Shown piece after piece: positions 34,691 through 47,725 of a stretch of 64,000 nucleotides of DNA. The DNA lies in assembly GCA_949987565.1 (NCBI GenBank), contig OX465104.1, positions 25,073,757 through 25,137,756 on the forward strand. The letters are read 5' to 3'. Every line of letters begins with the position of its first letter. Position 1 is the stretch's first letter. The DNA is from Luidia sarsii. Taxonomy: Eukaryota > Echinodermata > Asteroidea > Paxillosida > Luidiidae. The translations under genes and the position numbers were made by a program. The notes under the pieces were generated by a model that did no database searches, was not told the DNA's origin, and worked only from the letters and a program-made list of their open reading frames with translations.

Positions 34691-37065
34691 TCCTCCAAAG
34701 CCAGCGAGTCAATGTCTACTCGTATGAATACACAGTTGACACTCAGACAGATGAAGGGTCGTTGCCTTTCCCTGGAAAACCATCAAAAGAAATGTTCTCC
34801 AAACTCAGTAACTTTAACACTTGTTGTTAAAAGAACCCTAGGCCTCTTTCTAGGACAAATTTGAATGTCGTCAGCATAATATTTAATGAGATATAAATTT
34901 GCGAACCCTATCTTTCTGCTCAGTCACTCTCTGCCGTCGACCATTGTGGCAGCGACTGGACAATGGCAGCTCAGAGAAACAGGTAGGGTCGCTCCCTTCT
35001 CCTGAAAATGTTTGAATAGAAATTGACTCCGAATTCAGATGTTTTGATTTAGGCCACAGGAGGAATCCCAGGGCTACTTTTATGCAAAGTTTCAAGGATC
35101 AAAACCTAAAATGTACTACGATATAAACACGCAAGAACAATTTCTCTGCCTATCACCTCCACAGCCATCGAGTCAACGTCTACTCGTGTGAATACACAGT
35201 TGACACTCAGACGGATGAAGGGTCGTTGCCTTTCCCTGAAAAACCATTAAAAGAAACGTTCTCCAAACTCAGTAACTTTAACACTTGTTGTTAGAAGAAC
35301 CCTAGGCCTCTTTCTAGGACAAATTTGAATGTCGTCAGCATAATATTTAATGAGATATTAATTTGCGAACCCTATCTTTCTGCTCAGTCACTCTCTGCCG
35401 TCGACCAATGTGCCAGCGACTGGACAATGGCAGCTCAGAGAAACAGGTAGGGTCGCTCCCTTCTCCTAAAAATGTTTGAATAGAAATTGACTCCGAATTC
35501 AGATGTTTTGATTTAGGCCACAGGAGGAATCCCAGGGCTACTTTTATGCAAAGTTTCAAGGATCAAAACCTAAAATGTATTACGATATGAACACGCAAGA
35601 ACTATATCTCTGCCTATCACCTCCACAGCCAGCGAGTCAACGTCTACTCGTATGAATACACAGTTGACACTCAGACAGATGAAGGGTCGTTGCCATCAAA
35701 AGAAATGTTCTCCAAACTCAGTAACTTTAACACTTGTTGTTAGAAGAACCCTAGGCCTCTTTCTAGGACAAATTTGAATGTCATCAGCATAATATTTAAT
35801 GAGATATTAATTTGCGAACCCTATCTTTCTGCTCAGTCACTCTCTGCCGTCGACCATTGTGCCAGCGACTGGACAATGGCAGCTCAGAGAAACAGGTAGG
35901 GTCGCTCCCTTCTCCTGAAAATGTTTGAATAGAAATTGACTCCGAATTCAGACGTTTTGATTTAGACCACAGGGGGAATCCCAGGGCTACTTTTATGCAA
36001 AGTTTCAAGGATCAAAACCTAAAATGTATTACGATATGAACACGCAAGGACTATATCTCTGCCTAACACCTGCAAAGCCAGCGAGTCAACGTCTACTCGT
36101 ATGAATACACAGTTGACACTCAGACAGATGAAGGGTCGTTGCCTTTCCCTGGAAAACCATCAAAAGAAATGTTCTCCAAACTCAGTAACTTTAACACTTG
36201 TTGTTAGAAGAACCCTAGGCCTCTTTCTAGGACAAATTTGAATGTCGTCAGCATAATATTTAATGAGATATTAATTTGCGAACCCTATCTTTCTGCTCAG
36301 TCACTCTCTGCCGTCGACCATTATGCCAGCGACTGGACAATGGCAGCTCAGAGAAACAGGTAGGGTCGCTCCCTTCTCCTGAAAATGTTTGAATAGAAAT
36401 TGACTCCGAATTCAGATGTTTTGATTAAGGCCACAGGAGGAATCCCAGGGCTACTTTTATGCAAAGTTTCAAGGATCAAAACCTAAAATGTATTACGATA
36501 TGAACACGCAAGGACTATATCTCTGCCTCTCACCTCCACAGCCAGCGAGTCAACGTCTACTCGTATGAATACACAGTTGACACTCAGACAGATGAAGGGT
36601 CGTTGCCTTTCCCTGGAAAACCATCAAAAGAAATGTTCTCCAAACTCAGTAACTTTAACACTTGTTGTTAGGAGAACCCTAGGCCTCTTTCTAGGACAAA
36701 TTTGAATGTCGTCAGCATAATATTTAATGAGATATTAATTTGCGAACCCTATCTTTCTGCTCAGTCACTCTCTGCCGTCGACTATTATGCCAGCGACTGG
36801 ACAATGGAAGCTCAGAGAAAAAGGTAGGGTCGCTCCCTTCTCCTGAAAATGTTTGAATAGAAATTGACTCCGAATTCAGATGTTTTGATTTAGGCCACAG
36901 GAGGAATCCCAGGGCTACTTTTATGCAAAGTTTCAAGGATCAAAACCTAAAATGTATTACGATATGAACACTCAAGGAATATATTTCTGCCTATCACCTC
37001 CAAAGCCAGCGAGTTAACGTCTACTCGTATCAATACACAGTTTACACTCAGACTGTTGAAGGGTC
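34691..37065 (+). repeat. Array 3: five 464-bp monomers between islands 2 and 3
   Basis: B exon-like segments start at 34,924, 35,388, 35,837, 36,301 and 36,765. The interval 35,388-35,837 is 449 bp because of the 15-bp deletion at 35,694. The third monomer has CAGACGTTTTGATTTAGACC and CAGGGGGAATCC, markers also found in the third monomer of array 4. No gene is visible. Confidence 0.93.
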
Positions 37066-39066
37066 TATGTGACAAAGGTTAGTTCTAGTTGCTTGATCAT
37101 ATAATCATCTTTGTATGTTCGATTTAAGATTTTTTACCACTGATAGATAGGTATTTTCAAGGGCTGTCCCCGTGCCAAGTTATAGCTTTGTCAAAATAAT
37201 AATAAAGGAGATATTAACTTGCAAAGTTTAATTTTCTTTGCAGTTACTTCTCGCCGACCGACCGTTGTGTGCGGCTGTCTACACTCACAAGCTGCCCAGC
37301 TGACAGAGGTTAGTTCTAGTTGCTTGATCATATAATCATCTTGCTATGTTCCATTTCAGATATTTTACAACTGATAGATAGGTACTTTCAAGGGCTGTTT
37401 GTGTGCAAAGCGTTAGCTTCATCAAATTAATAGTAAAGGAGATATTGACTTGTAAAGTGAAATTTTCTTTCCAGTTACTTCTCGCCGACCGACTGTTGTT
37501 TGCTTTTCTCTACACACACAATCTGACTAGCTGGCAGAGGTTAGTTCCCGTTGCTTGATCATAAAATCGTCTTACTATGTTCGATTTCAGATATTTTACT
37601 ACTGCTAGATAGGTATTTTCAAGGCCTGTTTGCAGGACAAGTTTTAGCTTCCACAAATTAATATTGAAGGAGATATCGACATGACCGTCCGTCTCTATTC
37701 TAGTGACCAGGTCTGACTGGATATTCAAAAGCTGGTTGGTCATCCTCTCAGACCTGTTCTGTCCAAAGATACGCAAGGATACGCGTGACAGCGTCGGGTG
37801 AATATGGGGCGAGTTGTTAAGATTTGCACATGTATAGCTACTTGCGTGGTAGCGTGGTGCAAATAAGGGGCGAATTCCTTAGGTTTGTTTTCGAGTAGTT
37901 ATTTTTGAAGTAACGTTGATGGTTACGGGAAACCCTTGGCCTATCAATCCTCTACCAAGACGAAACGTGATTTTACAAGTTCATCGTCCGTCTCTAACCT
38001 TGTTATAATATTTTCCCTTTAAGTTGAAGGGGGAATGACCATATAGTCAGACCTGTTCACGAAGTCAACGGTGAGAAGACCGTACAGGAGCCCAGCCTCC
38101 ACACACAAGCTGCCCAGCTGACAGAGGTTAGTTATAGTTGCTTGATTCATATAATCATCTTTCTATGTTCGATTTAAGATTTGTTACCACTGATAGATAG
38201 GTATTTTCAAGGGCTGTCCCCGTGCCAAGTTATAGCTTCGTCAAAATAATATTAAAGGAGCTATTAACTTGCGAAGTGTAATTTTCTTTCCAGTTACTTC
38301 TCGCCGACCGACCGTTGTGTGCGGCTCTCTACACACACAAGCTGCCCAGCCGACAGAGGTTAGTTCTAGTTGCTTGATCATATAATAATCTTACTATTTT
38401 CGATTTAAGATTTGTTACCACTGATAGATAGGTATTTTCAAGGGCTGTTTGCATGCCAAGTTATAGCTTCGTGAAATTAATAATGAAGGAGATATTAACT
38501 TGCAAAGTTTAATTTTCTTTCCAGTTACTTCTCGCCGACCGACTGTTGTGTGCGCCTCGCTACACACACAAGCTGCCCAGCTGACAGAGGTTAGTTCTAG
38601 TTGCTTGATCATATAATCACCTTACTATTTTCGATTTAAGATTTTTTACCACAGATAGATAGGTATTTTCGAAGGCTGTTTGCATGCCAAGTTAAAGCTT
38701 CGTCAAATTAATATTGAAGGAGATATTAACTTGCAAAGTTTAATTTTCTTTCCAGTTACTTCTCGCCGACCGACTGTTGTGTGCGCCTCGCTACACACAC
38801 AAGCTGCCCAGCTGACAGAGGTTAGTTCTAGTTGCTTGATCATATAATCACCTTACTATTTTCGATTTAAGATTTTTTACCACAGATAGATAGGTATTTT
38901 CGAAGGCTGTTTGCATGCCAAGTTATAGCTTCGTCAAATTAATATTGAAGGAGATATTAACTTGCAAAGTTTAATTTTCTTTCCAGTTACTTCTCGCCGA
39001 CCGACTGTTGTGTGCGCCTCTCTACACACACAAGCTGCCCAGCTGACGGAGGTTAGTTCTAGTTGC
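37066..39066 (+). repeat. Island 3: seven 231-bp-type units with one unique module
   Basis: Exon-like 65-bp segments lie at 37,244-37,308, 37,475-37,539, 38,294-38,358, 38,525-38,589, 38,756-38,820 and 38,987-39,051. The unique module interrupts the unit starting at 37,540. The two units ending at 38,820 and 39,051 are nearly identical in their intron-like parts (both with CCACAGATAGATAGG and TTTTCGAAGGC), indicating a recent internal duplication. Most of the island is duplicated as island 4, 4,854-4,855 bp downstream. Confidence 0.92.
37677..38097 (+). other. Unique module, copy 3
   Basis: It shares the island 2 markers (GGATATTC, TGTCCAAAG, TTTGTTTTCGAG, AAGACG, CTCTAACC). It has AACGGTGAG where copies 1 and 4 have AAGAGTGAG. 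The acceptor-like tract and the inverted AGGTCTGA/TCAGACCT pair are intact. Confidence 0.75.
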
Positions 39067-41920
39067 TCCTCCAAAGCCAGCGAGTCAATGTCTACTCGTA
39101 TGAATACACAGTTGACACTCAGACAGATGAAGGGTCGTTGCCTTTCCCTGGAAAACCATCAAAAGAAATGTTCTCCAAACTCAGTAACTTTAACACTTGT
39201 TGTTAAAAGAACCCTAGGCCTCTTTCTAGGACAAATTTGAATGTCGTCAACATAATATTTAATGAGATATTAATTTGCGAACTCTATCTTTCTGTTCAGT
39301 CACTCTCTGCCGTCGACCATTGTGCCAGCGACTGGACAATGGCAGCTCAGAGAAACAGGTAGAGTCGCTCCCTTCTCCTGAAAATGTTTGAATAGAAATT
39401 GACTCCGAATTCAGATGTTTTGATTTAGGCCACAGGAGGAATCCCAGGGCTACTTTTATGCAAAGTTTCAAGGATCAAAACCTAAAATGTATTACGATAT
39501 GAACACGCAAGAACTATATCTCTGCCTATCACCTCCACAGCCAGCGAGTCAACGTCTACTCGTATGAATACACACTTGACACTCAGACAGATGAAGGGTC
39601 GTTGCCTTTCCCTGGAAAACCATCAAAAAAAATGTTCTCCAAACTCAGTAACTTTAACACTTGTTATTAGAGGAACCCTAGGCCTCTTTCTAGGACAAAT
39701 TTGATTGTCGTCAGCATAATATTTAATGAGATATTAATTTGCAAACCCTATCTTTCTGCTCAGTCACTCTCTGCCGTCGACCAATATGCCAGCGACTGGA
39801 CAATGGCAGCTCAGAGAAACAGGTGGGGTCGCTCCCTTCTCCTATAAATGTTTGAATAGAAATTGACTCCGAATTCAGATGTTTTGATTTAGGCCACAGG
39901 AGGAATCCCATGGCTACTTTTATGCAAAGTTTCAAGGATCAAAACCTAAAATGTACTACGATATGAACACGCAAGGACTATATCTCTGCCTATCACCTCC
40001 AAAGCCAGCGAGTCAATGTCTACTCGTATGAATACACAGTTGACACTCAGACAGATGAAGGGTCGTTGCCTTTCCCTGGAAAACCATCAAAAGAAATGTT
40101 CTCCAAACTCAGTAACTTTAACACTTGTTGTTAGAAGAACCCTAGGCCTCTTTCTAGGACAAATTTGAATGTCGTCATCATAATATTTAATGAAATATTA
40201 ATTTCCAAACCCTATCTTTCTGCTCAGTCACTCTCTGCCGTCGACCAATATGCCAGCGACTGGACAATGGCAGCTCAGAGAAACAGGTAGGGTCGCTCCC
40301 TTCTCCTGAAAATGTTTGAATAGAAATTGACTCCGAATTCAGACGTTTTGATTTAGACCACAGGGGGAATCCCAGGGCTATTTTTATGCAAAGTTTCAAG
40401 GATCAAAACCTAAAATGTATTACGATATGAACACGCAAGGACTATATCTCTGCCTAACACCTGCAAAGCCAGCGAGTCAACGTCTACTCGTATGAATACA
40501 CAGTTGACACTCAGACAGATGAAGGGTCGTTGCCTTTCCCTGGAAAACCATCAAAAGAAATGTTCTCCAAACTCAGTAACTTTAACACTTGTTGTTAGAA
40601 GAACCCTAGGCCTCTTTCTAGGACAAATTTGAATGTCGTCAGCATAATATTTAATGAGATATTAATTTGCGAACCCTATCTTTCTGCTCAGTCACACTCT
40701 GCCGTCGACCATTGTGCCAGCGACTGGACAATGGCAGCTCAGAGAAACAGGTAGGGTCGCTCCCTTCTCCTGAAAATATTTGAATAGAAATTGACTCCGA
40801 ATTCAGATGTTTTGATTAAGGCCACAGGAGGAATCCCAGGGCTACTTTTATGCAAAGTTTCAAGGATCAAAACCTAAAATGTATTACGATATGAACACGC
40901 AAGGACTATATCTCTGCCTATCACCTCCACAGCCAGCGAGTCAACGTCTACTCGTATGAATACACAGTTGACACTCAGACAGATGAAGGGTCGTTGCCTT
41001 TCCCTGGAAAACCATCAAAAGAAATGTTCTCCAAACTCAGTAACTTTAACACTTGTTGTTAGAAGAACCCTAGGCCTCTTTCTAGAACAAATTTGAATGT
41101 CGTCAGCATAATATTTAATGAGATATTAATTTGCGAACCCTATCTTTCTGCTCAGTCACTCTCTGCCGTCGACCATTGTGCCAGCGACTGGACAATGGCA
41201 GCTCAGAGAAACAGGTAGGGTCGCTCCCTTCTCCTGAAAATGTTTGAATAGAAATTGACTCCGAATTCAGATGTTTTGATTTAGGCCACAGGAGGAATCT
41301 CAGGGCTACTTTTATGCAAAGTTTCAAGGATCAAAACCTAAAATGTATTACGATATGAACACGCAAGAACTATATCTCTGCCTATCACCTCAACAGCCAG
41401 CGAGTCAACGTCTACTCGTATGAATACACAGTTGACACTCAGACAGATGAAGGGTCGTTGCCTTTCCCTGGAAAACCATCAAAAGAAATGTTCTCCAAAC
41501 TCAGTAACTTTAACACTTGTTGTTAGGAGAACCCTAGGCCTCTTTCTAGGACAAATTTGAATGTCGTCAGCATAATATTTAATGAGATATTAATTTGCGA
41601 ACCCTATCTTTCTGCTCAGTCACTCTCTGCCGTCGACTATTATGCCAGCGACTGGACAATGGAAGCTCAGAGAAAAAGGTAGGGTCGCTCCCTTCTCCTG
41701 AAAATGTTTGAATAGAAATTGACTCCGAATTCAGATGTTTTGATTTAGGCCACAGGAGGAATCCCAGGGCTACTTTTATGCAAAGTTTCAAGGATCAAAA
41801 CCTAAAATGTATTACGATATGAACACTCAAGGAATATATTTCTGCCTATCACCTCCAAAGCCAGCGAGTTAACGTCTACTCGTATCAATACACAGTTTAC
41901 ACTCAGACTGTTGAAGGGTC
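39067..41920 (+). repeat. Array 4: six 464-bp monomers between islands 3 and 4
   Basis: B exon-like segments start at 39,300, 39,764, 40,228, 40,692, 41,156 and 41,620, all at 464-bp spacing. The first three monomers match the first three of array 5 (ACTCTATCT-type or CCAATATGCC markers) up to about 40,343. Beyond that point array 4 resembles array 3 (GACGTTTTGATTTAGACC) and array 5 does not. No gene is visible. Confidence 0.93.
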
Positions 41921-43920
41921 TATGTGACAAAGGTTAGTTCTAGTTGCTTGATCATATAATCATCTTTGTATGTTCGATTTAAGATTTTTTACCACTGATA
42001 GATAGGTATTTTCAAGGGCTGTCCCCGTGCCAAGTTATAGCTTTGTCAAAATAATAATAAAGGAGATATTAACTTGCAAAGTTTAATTTTCTTTGCAGTT
42101 ACTTCTCGCCGACCGACCGTTGTGTGCGGCTGTCTACACTCACAAGCTGCCCAGCTGACAGAGGTTAGTTCTAGTTGCTTGATCATATAATCATCTTGCT
42201 ATGTTCCATTTCAGATATTTTACAACTGATAGATAGGTACTTTCAAGGGCTGTTTGTGTGCAAAGCGTTAGCTTCATCAAATTAATAGTAAAGGAGATAT
42301 TGACTTGTAAAGTGAAATTTTCTTTCCAGTTACTTCTCGCCGACCGACTGTTGTTTGCTTTTCTCTACACACACAATCTGACTAGCTGGCAGAGGTTAGT
42401 TCCCGTTGCTTGATCATAAAATCGTCTTACTATGTTCGATTTCAGATATTTTACTACTGCTAGATAGGTATTTTCAAGGCCTGTTTGCAGGACAAGTTTT
42501 AGCTTCCACAAATTAATATTGAAGGAGATATCGACATGACCGTCCGTCTCTATTCTAGTGACCAGGTCTGACTGGATATTCAAAAGCTGGTTGGTCATCC
42601 TCTCAGACCTGTTCTGTCCAAAGATACGCAAGGATACGCGTGACAGCGTCGGGTGAATATGGGGCGAGTTGTTAAGATTTGCACATGTATAGCTACTTGC
42701 GTGGTAGCGTGGTGCAAATAAGGGGCGAATTCCTTAGGTTCGTTTTGGAGTAGTAATTTTTGAAGTAACGTTGAAGGTTACGGGAAACCCTTGGCCTATC
42801 AATCCTCTACCAAGAAGAAACGTGATTTTACAAGTTCATCGTCCGTCTCTAAACCTTGTTATAATATTTTCCCTTTAAGTTCAAGGGGGAATGACCATAT
42901 AGTCAGACCTGTTCACGAAGTCAAGAGTGAGAAGACCGTACAGGAGCCCAGCCTCCACACACAAGCTGCCCAGCTGACAGAGGTTAGTTCTAGTTGCTTG
43001 ATAATATTATCACCTTACTATTTTCGATTTCAGATTTTTTACCACTGATAGATAGGTATTTTCAAGGGCTGTTTGCATGTCAAGTTATAGCTTCGTCAAA
43101 TTAATAATAAAGGAGATATTAACTTGCAAAGTGTAATTTTCTTTCCAGTTACTTCTCGCCGACCGACCGTTGTGTGCGGCTCTCTACACACACAAGCTGC
43201 CCAGCTGACAGAGGTTAGTTCTAGTTGCTTGATCATATAATAATCTTACTATTTTCGATTTAAGATTTGTTACCACTGATAGATAGGTATTTTCAAGGGC
43301 TGTTTGCACGTCAAGTTATAGCTTCGTCAAATTAATAATAAAGGAGATATTAACTTGCAAAGTTTAATTTTCTTTCCAGTTACTTCTCGCCGACCGACCG
43401 TTGTGTGCGGCTCTCTACACACACAAGCTGCCAAGCTGACAGAGGTTAGTTCTAGTTGCTTGATCATATAATAATCTTACTATTTTCGATTTGAGATTTT
43501 TTACCACTGATAGATAGGTATTTTCAAGGGCTGTTTGCATGCCAAGTTATAGCTTCGTGAAATTAATAATGAAGGAGATATTAACTTGCAAAGTTTAATT
43601 TTCTTTCCAGTTACTTCTCGCCGACCGACTGTTGTGTGCGCCTCGCTACACACACAAGCTGCCCAGCTGACAGAGGTTAGTTCTAGTTGCTTGATCATAT
43701 AATCACCTTACTATTTTCGATTTAAGATTTTTTACCACAGATAGATAGGTATTTTCGAAGGCTGTTTGCATGCCAAGTTATAGCTTCGTCAAATTATAAT
43801 GAAGGAGATATTAACTTGCAAAGTTTAATTTTCTTTCCAGTTACTTCTCGCCGACCGACTGTTGTGTGCGCCTCTCTACACACACAAGCTGCCCAGCTGA
43901 CGGAGGTTAGTTCTAGTTGC
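41921..43920 (+). repeat. Island 4: seven 231-bp-type units with a mosaic unique module
   Basis: Exon-like 65-bp segments lie at 42,099-42,163, 42,330-42,394, 43,149-43,213, 43,380-43,444, 43,611-43,675 and 43,841-43,905. The left part matches island 3 closely. After the module, one unit has an unusual TTGATAATATTATCACC in place of TTGATCATATAATAATC. The last unit has a one-base deletion (AAATTATAATGAAGG). Confidence 0.92.
42532..42952 (+). other. Unique module, copy 4 (mosaic of two lineages)
   Basis: The left part carries island 2/3 markers (GGATATTC, TGTCCAAAG at about 42,620). The right part carries island 1 markers (TTCGTTTTGGAG at about 42,741, AAGAAG, CTCTAAACC, AAGAGTGAG). The switch lies between about 42,620 and 42,741, which indicates conversion or recombination between islands. 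Confidence 0.75.
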
Positions 43921-46774
43921 TCCTCCAAAGCCAGCGAGTCAATGTCTACTCGTATGAATACACAGTTGACACTCAGACCGATGAAGGGTCGTTGCCTTTC
44001 CCTGGAAAACCATCAAAAGAAATGTTCTCCAAACTCAGTAACTTTAACACTTGTTGTTAAAAGAACCCTAGGCCTCTTTCTAGGACAAATTTGAATGTCG
44101 TCAACATAATATTTAATGAGATATTAATTTGCGAACCCTATCTTTCTGTTCAGTCACTCTCTGCCGTCGACCATTGTGCCAGCGACTGGACAATGGCAGC
44201 TCAGAGAAACAGGTAGAGTCGCTCCCTTCTCCTGAAAATGTTTGAATAGAAATTGACTCCGAATTCAGATGTTTTGATTTAGGCCACAGGAGGAATCCCA
44301 GGGCTACTTTTATGCAAAGTTTCAAGGATCAAAACCTAAAATGTATTACGATATGAACACGCAAGAACTATATCTCTGCCTATCACCTCCACAGCCAGCG
44401 AGTCAACGTCTACTCGTATGAATACACACTTGACACTCAGACAGATGAAGGGTCGTTGCCTTTCCCTGGAAAACCATCAAAAAAAATGTTCTCCAAACTC
44501 AGTAACTTTAACACTTGTTATTAGAGGAACCCTAGGCCTCTTTCTAGGACAAATTTGATTGTCGTCAGCATAATATTTAATGAGATATTAATTTGCAAAC
44601 CCTATCTTTCTGCTCAGTCACTCTCTGCCGTCGACCAATATGCCAGCGACTGGACAATGGCAGCTCAGAGAAACAGGTAGGGTCGCTCCCTTCTCCTATA
44701 AATGTTTGAATAGAAATTGACTCCGATTTCAGATGTTTTGATTTAGGCCACAGGAGGAATCCCATGGCTACTTTTATGCAAAGTTTCAAGGATCAAAACC
44801 TAAAATGTACTACGATATGAACACGCAAGGACTATATCTCTGCCTATCACCTCCAAAGCCAGCGAGTCAATGTCTACTCGTATGAATACACAGTTGACAC
44901 TCAGACAGATGAAGGGTCGTTGCCTTTCCCTGGAAAACCATCAAAAGAAATGTTCTCCAAACTCAGTAACTTTAACACTTGTTGTTAGAAGAACCCTAGG
45001 CCTCTTTCTAGGACAAATTTGAATGTCGTCATCATAATATTTAATGAAATATTAATTTCCAAACCCTATCTTTCTGCTCAGTCACTCTCTGCCGTCGACC
45101 AATATGCCAGCGACTGGACAATGGCAGCTCAGAGAAACAGGTAGGGTCGCTCCCTTCTCCTGAAAATGTTTGAATAGAAATTGACTCCGAATTCAGATGT
45201 TTTGATTTAGGCCACAGGAGGAATCCTAGGGCTACTTTTATGCAAAGTTTCAAGGATCAAAACCTAAAATGTATTACGATATGAACACGCAAGGACTATA
45301 TCTCTGCCTTACACCTGCAAAGCCAGCGAGTCAACGTCTACTCGTATGAATACACAGTTGACACTCAGACAGATGAAGGGTCGTTGCCTTACCCTGGAAA
45401 ACCATCAAAAGAAATGTTCTCCAAACTCAGTAACTTTAACACTTGTTGTTAAAAGAACCCTAGGCCTCTTTCTAGGACAAATTTGAATGTCGTCAACATA
45501 ATATTTAATGAGATATTAATTTGCGAACCCTATCTTTCTGTTCAGTCACTCTCTGCCGTCGACCATTGTGCCAGCGACTGGACAATGGCAGCTCAGAGAA
45601 ACAGGTAGGGTCGCTCCCTTCTCCTGAAAATGTTTGAATAGAAATTGACTCCGAATTCAGATGTTTTGATTTAGACCACAGGAGGAATCCCAGGGCTACT
45701 TTTATGCTAAGTTTCTAGGATCAAAACCTAAAATGTATTACGATATGAACACGCAAGGACTATATCTCTGCCTAACACCTGCAAAGCCAGCGAGTCAACG
45801 TCTACTCGTATGAATACACAGTTGACACTCAGACAGATGAAAGGTCGTTGCCTTTCCCTGGAAAATCATCAAAAGAAATGTTCTCCAAACTCAGTAACTT
45901 TAACACTTGTTGTTAGAAGAACCCTAGGCCTCTTTCTAGGACAAATTTGAATGTCGTCAGCATAATATTGAATGAAATATTAATTTCCAAACCCTATCTT
46001 TCTGCTCAGTCACTCTCTGCCGTCGACCATTATGCCAGCGACTGGACAATGGCAGCTCAGAGAAACAGGTAGGGTCGCTTCCTTCTCCTGAAAATGTTTG
46101 AATAGAAATTGACTCCGAATTCAGATGTTTTGATTTAGGCCACAGGAGGAATCCCAGGGCTACTTTTATGCAAAGTTTCAAGGATCAAAACCTAAAATGT
46201 ATTACGATATGAACACGCAAGAACTATATCTCTGCCTATTACCTCCACAGCCAGCGAGTCAACGTCTACTCGTATGAATACACAGTTGACACTCAGACCG
46301 ATGAAGGGTCGTTGCCTTTCCCTGGAAAACCATCAAAAGAAATGTTTTCCAAACTCAGTAACTTTAACACTTGTTGTTAGAAGAACCCTAGGCCTCTTTC
46401 TAGGACAAATTTGAATGTCGTCAGCATAATATTTAATGAGATATTAATTTGCGAACCCTATCTTTCTGCTCAGTCACTCTCTGCCGTCGACCATTGTGCC
46501 AGCGACTGGACAATGGCAGCTCAGAGAAACAGGTAGGGTCGCTCCCTTCTCCTAAAAATGTTTGAATAGAAATTGACTCCGAATTCAGATGTTTTGATTT
46601 AGGCCACAGGAGGAATCCCAGGGCTACTTTTATGCAAAGTTTCAAGGATCAAAATCTAAAATGTATTACGATATGAACACGCAAGAACTATATCTCTGCC
46701 TATCACCTCCACAGCCAGCGAGTTAACGTCTACTCGTATCAATACACAGTTTACACTCAGACTGTTGAAGGGTC
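43921..46774 (+). repeat. Array 5: six 464-bp monomers between islands 4 and 5
   Basis: B exon-like segments start at 44,154, 44,618, 45,082, 45,546, 46,010 and 46,474. The first part is the duplicate of array 4; the later monomers are a different mix, including one with TTGAATGAAATATTAATTTCC (about 45,969). No gene is visible. Confidence 0.93.
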
Positions 46775-47725
46775 TATGTGACAAAGGTTAGTTCTAGTTG
46801 CTTGATCATATAATCATCTTTCTATGTTCGATTTAAGATTTTTTACCACTGATAGATAGGTATTTTCAAGGGCTGTCCCCGTGCCAAGTTATAGCTTTGT
46901 CAAAATAATAATAAAGGAGATATTAACTTGCAAAGTTTAATTTTCTTTGCAGTTACTTTTCGCCGACCGACCGTTGTGTGCGGCTGTCTACACTCACAAG
47001 CTGCCCAGCTGACAGAGGTTAGTTCTAGTTGCTTGATCATATAATCATCTTGCTATGTTCCATTTCAGATATTTTACAACTGATAGATAGGTACTTTCAA
47101 GGGCTGTTTGTGTGCAAAGCGTTAGCTTCATCAAATTAATAGTAAAGGAGATATTAACTTGTAAAGTGAAATTTTCTTTCCAGTTACTTCTCGCCGACCG
47201 ACCGTTGTGTGCGGCTCTCTACACACACAAGCTGCCAAGCTGACAGAGGTTAGTTCTAGTTGCTTGATCATATAATAATCTTACTATTTTCGATTTGAGA
47301 TTTTTTACCACTGATAGATAGGTATTTTCAAGGGCTGTTTGCATGCCAAGTTATAGCTTCGTGAAATTAATAATGAAGGAGATATTAACTTGCAAAGTTT
47401 AATTTTCTTTCCAGTTACTTCTCGCCGACCGACTGTTGTTTGCGCCTCGCTACACACACAAGCTGCCCAGCTGACAGAGGTTAGTTCTAGTTGCTTGATC
47501 ATATAATCACCTTACTATTTTCGATTTAAGATTTTTTACCACTGATAGATAGGTATTTTCGAAGGCTGTTTGCATGCCAAGTTATAGCTTCGTCAAATTA
47601 ATATTGAAGGAGATATTAACTGGCAAAGTTTAATTTTCTTTCCAGTTACTTCTCGCCGACCGACTGTTGTGTGCGCCTCTCTACACACACAAGCTGCCAA
47701 GCTGACGGAGGTTAGTTCTAGTTGC
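46775..47725 (+). repeat. Island 5: four 231-bp units, unique module deleted
   Basis: Exon-like 65-bp segments lie at 46,953-47,017, 47,184-47,248, 47,415-47,479 and 47,646-47,710. The second unit is a chimera. Its intron-like part carries second-unit markers of the other islands (CTATGTTCCATTTCAG, GTGTGCAAAGCG, TTGTAAAGTGAAA), while its exon carries later-unit markers (TGTGCGGCTCTCTAC, GCTGCCAAGCTGAC). About three units including the unique module have been lost between the parents. Entry and exit junctions are the same as in the other islands. Confidence 0.9.

Larger units (their letters stand above)
36545..45197 (+). repeat. Large duplication: island plus flanking monomers, 4,855-bp offset
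   Basis: Sequence from about 36.55 to 40.34 kb recurs at about 41.4 to 45.2 kb with an offset of 4,854-4,855 bp. It covers the last monomer of array 3, island 3, and the first two and a half monomers of array 4. The left limit falls before the shared GTTAGGAGAACCC marker (36,670 and 41,525). The right limit is near 40,343/45,197, where GACGTTTT and GATGTTTT differ. Confidence 0.8.

Noticed and set aside
34586..34864. A 92-codon plus-strand frame at each island exit
   Set aside because: It has a TTG start and crosses the fixed island-array junction. It reads through intron-like sequence and ends in the monomer. Identical copies reflect island duplication.
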